DNA of 8,109 nucleotides, taken from an uncultured beta proteobacterium. GTDB taxonomy: Bacteria > Pseudomonadota > Gammaproteobacteria > Burkholderiales > Burkholderiaceae_C. The notes under the pieces are model-generated. The model made no database searches, was not told the origin of the DNA, and worked only from the letters and a program-made list of their open reading frames with translations. The stretch lies in NCBI GenBank assembly GCA_903920405.1, contig CAIXMC010000164.1, forward strand, positions 1 to 8,109, read 5' to 3'. The first letter of the stretch is position 1; each line of letters starts with the position of its first letter. Shown one piece after another: positions 6,843 through 8,109 of this stretch. A program made the translations under genes and the position numbers.

Positions 6843-6848
6843 TTGTTA
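6843..6848. repeat. Right target-site duplication TTGTTA
   Basis: The right-hand direct copy of TTGTTA, immediately after GTTACC. It matches 6696-6701 exactly. Confidence 0.65.
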
Positions 6849-6874
6849 TTGACCCATATCCTTATCATCGCATC

Positions 6875-7639
6875 ATGCCATCTCTCATTTTTCATCATCA
6901 ACCCATAGGGCAGCGCACGCTGGCCAGTTGGTGGTTCATGCTGCGGTTTGGGGCTATTGTGCTGGTGTTGTTGTTGACCCCCTCCACGCACAATCGCACT
7001 TATCGCGCTACCACTGCGCAATGCCTATGCACCAGCACTTGGCAAGTATTGCCCTGGTTTACGGCACTCTCTGCATTGCTCAGTCTGGTGCTGATTCGCA
7101 TTGTGGTGGTCACTGCTTTAAGCTATGGCCTGTCGCAATACGCCTTGCAAATGGTGGTGCGTGTGCTGGTGTTGGAGCTGATCCCACTGTCGGCTGCCTT
7201 GTTTGTGGCCTTGCGAGCAGGTCTGGCTGTGAACGCTGAGGCGACATCCGACTGCATTTACCCTGTGGGTGACATCAGTCTGACAAGGCTGCACACCGAG
7301 CTGCTTCCCCGCGTTCTGGCTGATGCTTTTTCAGTGCTGGCGCTAGCTACCCTTAGCAGCGTGATGGCTCTGGTTCTGGCCTATCTGGTGGTCTATGGAC
7401 TGTCGCCCTGGGGCTTGCCTGGCTTTACACGAACCGTGGGGCAAGTCTTTGATTTGACTGTCAGCCTGGGGTTGATGCTCAAGGTATCACTGTTTAGCCT
7501 GGCCGTCGCCATGGTGCCTATGGCTGCCAAAATTGAAAATCATACCCGCACCCATAGCACCATGCAGCCAGGCGCGGTTCGCTTGTTTGTGGTGCTTCTG
7601 ATGCTTGAAGTTGCTTCATTGACCGTCAATTACATCTGA
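6875..7639 (+). CDS. MlaE-type ABC lipid transporter permease
   Basis: A 254-residue integral membrane protein of the MlaE family: permeases that work with an MCE protein and an ATPase to move phospholipids or other lipids between inner and outer membranes. Hydrophobic stretches lie near residues 23-35, 61-83, 92-118, 150-176, 190-215 and 234-252. The most telling block is LELIPLSAALFVALRAG (100-116), the MlaE ELxP...RxG region, followed by the coupling-helix-like ELLPRVLAD (142-150). The family's usual GTMKV-type stretch is diverged (AEATSDCIYPVGDIS), so this is a divergent subclass of a kind I associate with Burkholderiales. The next gene, an MCE protein 18 bases on, confirms the context. 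No Shine-Dalgarno is visible; Met22 is an alternative start. The leader is only 13 bases from the palindromic element. Confidence 0.8.
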   Translation: MPSLIFHHQPIGQRTLASWWFMLRFGAIVLVLLLTPSTHNRTYRATTAQCLCTSTWQVLPWFTALSALLSLVLIRIVVVTALSYGLSQYALQMVVRVLVLELIPLSAALFVALRAGLAVNAEATSDCIYPVGDISLTRLHTELLPRVLADAFSVLALATLSSVMALVLAYLVVYGLSPWGLPGFTRTVGQVFDLTVSLGLMLKVSLFSLAVAMVPMAAKIENHTRTHSTMQPGAVRLFVVLLMLEVASLTVNYI

Positions 7640-7657
7640 CAATTCATTTTTTATACC

Positions 7658-8109
7658 ATGAGTGCATCCATCCCCATTCTCCCGCCGCCTTCTGACAGCC
7701 CTCCACATTCCGTCTCGAATCTGGAGCGAAAAGCCAGCTTGCTGATCTGGCTGGTAGGAGCAGTCATCATCAGTTTTGCCCTGTATGTGATGGTGGCGCG
7801 TGGCGTGTTTGAGCAAACCCAACAACTGGTGCTGGTGTCCGATGACTCCGAAGGTGTGATCGCGGGCATGGATTTGACGTTTTCGGGTTTCCCCATAGGT
7901 CGTGTGCGCCGCATTGATCTGGCCGATGACGGCAAAGCCCGCATGGTGATTGATGTACCCAAAAAAGATGCACACTGGTTGAGAACATCAAGCATTTTTA
8001 CCCTAGAGCGCGGCGTGGTGGGAGACACCCGCATCCGCGCCTTCAGTGGCATATTGACCGAACCCGCACTGCCTGCCAATGCTGAACGCACCCTGTTGCG
8101 TGGCGATAC
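7658..8109 (+). CDS. MCE/MlaD-family lipid-binding protein (3' end missing)
   Basis: The frame is open from ATG 7658 to the window edge (150 codons and two bases), so the C-terminus is missing. A proline-rich cytoplasmic N-terminus (1-20) precedes one membrane anchor (about 27-47: ASLLIWLVGAVIISFALYVM). Next comes an MCE-like domain: SEGVIAGMDLTFSGFPIGRV (64-83), then an alternating strand pattern with MVIDVPKKDAHWLR (96-109). The later FTLERGVVGDTRIRAFSG (114-131) continues the beta-rich domain. MCE proteins of this type are anchored in the inner membrane, face the periplasm and carry lipid for an MlaE-type permease. The upstream neighbour is exactly such a permease, so the two are very likely one operon. 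The ATPase and any auxiliary lipoprotein would lie beyond the right edge. No strong Shine-Dalgarno precedes the ATG. Confidence 0.82.
   Translation, partial: MSASIPILPPPSDSPPHSVSNLERKASLLIWLVGAVIISFALYVMVARGVFEQTQQLVLVSDDSEGVIAGMDLTFSGFPIGRVRRIDLADDGKARMVIDVPKKDAHWLRTSSIFTLERGVVGDTRIRAFSGILTEPALPANAERTLLRGD

Larger units (their letters stand above)
6609..6861. repeat. Interrupted long imperfect palindrome (older element)
   Basis: The left arm (6609-6651) begins GGATAGGGTCAACAATAAG. The right arm read in reverse complement begins GGATATGGGTCAATAACAAG and is split by the MITE-like element. With that element and one target copy (6702-6848) removed, the two arms align at about 34 of 43 positions with one gap. 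The best-kept block is TTTGGCTCG (6635-6643) with CGAGCCAAA (6679-6687). The restored palindrome would be about 106 bp. Its design, two diverged inverted ends with little between them, resembles a MITE or a collapsed transposon whose ends begin GGGTCAA. No clear target duplication flanks it beyond a trivial ATA. Confidence 0.65.
6406..6874. other. Gene-free region between divergent lysA and permease genes
   Basis: These 469 bases contain no supportable gene. The lysA-proximal part (6406-6608) is AT-rich and must hold the lysA promoter, but no clear -35/-10 pair was found. It has a small imperfect hairpin, TGGGAG (6493-6498) with CTCCCA (6518-6523). The rest (6609-6861) is occupied by two nested palindromic elements. 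A short plus-strand ORF at 6509-6706 runs across the outer palindrome into the inner element and has no recognisable protein content. Confidence 0.7.

Noticed and set aside
6659..7021. 120-residue minus-strand ORF spanning the MITE-like element and the permease start.
   Set aside because: It is composed of translated repeat sequence and antisense of the permease gene.

Overview
The window reads as a bacterial chromosome segment of intermediate GC, most likely from the Burkholderiales (Betaproteobacteria) and possibly the Comamonadaceae. This placement rests on remembered protein character: a UvrD with family-typical insertions and a MlaE-type permease/MCE gene pair of Burkholderiales style. 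No rRNA, tRNA or CRISPR array was seen. Almost all of the coding content is core housekeeping.

Layout from left to right. Positions 42-314 hold what looks like a single integron-type gene cassette reading on the minus strand: an upstream GTTAGGC core site, a short ORF and a 66-bp foldable attC site. No integrase gene lies in the window. The cassette stops 7 bases before arfB (322-759, +), which encodes a stalled-ribosome rescue hydrolase. One base separates arfB from ylqF/rbgA (761-1720, +), a circularly permuted ribosome-assembly GTPase, so these two translation genes are probably co-transcribed. After a 151-bp gap with a hairpin and a possible promoter comes a DHH/DHHA1 phosphoesterase (1872-2786, +). 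Convergent to it is a minus-strand pair, lysA (6405 to 5155) followed after 4 bases by uvrD (5150 to 2835). It couples the last step of lysine synthesis with a DNA-repair helicase.

The 469 bases between lysA and the next gene contain no gene. They hold two palindromic elements, one inside the other. An old imperfect palindrome (about 106 bp when restored) is interrupted by a 141-bp MITE-like element. The MITE has terminal inverted repeats, a 6-bp target duplication (TTGTTA) and an inverted pair of ATTCCC-N8-GGGAAT repeats. Thirteen bases further on begins a lipid-transport operon: a divergent MlaE-type ABC permease (6875-7639, +) and an MCE/MlaD-type substrate-binding protein (7658 to beyond the right edge). 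The matching ATPase is not in the window.

I found no convincing new multi-gene system. The most unusual signals are the orphan cassette abutting the arfB start codon and the nested palindromic insertion, where excising the inner element in silico restores the outer palindrome.
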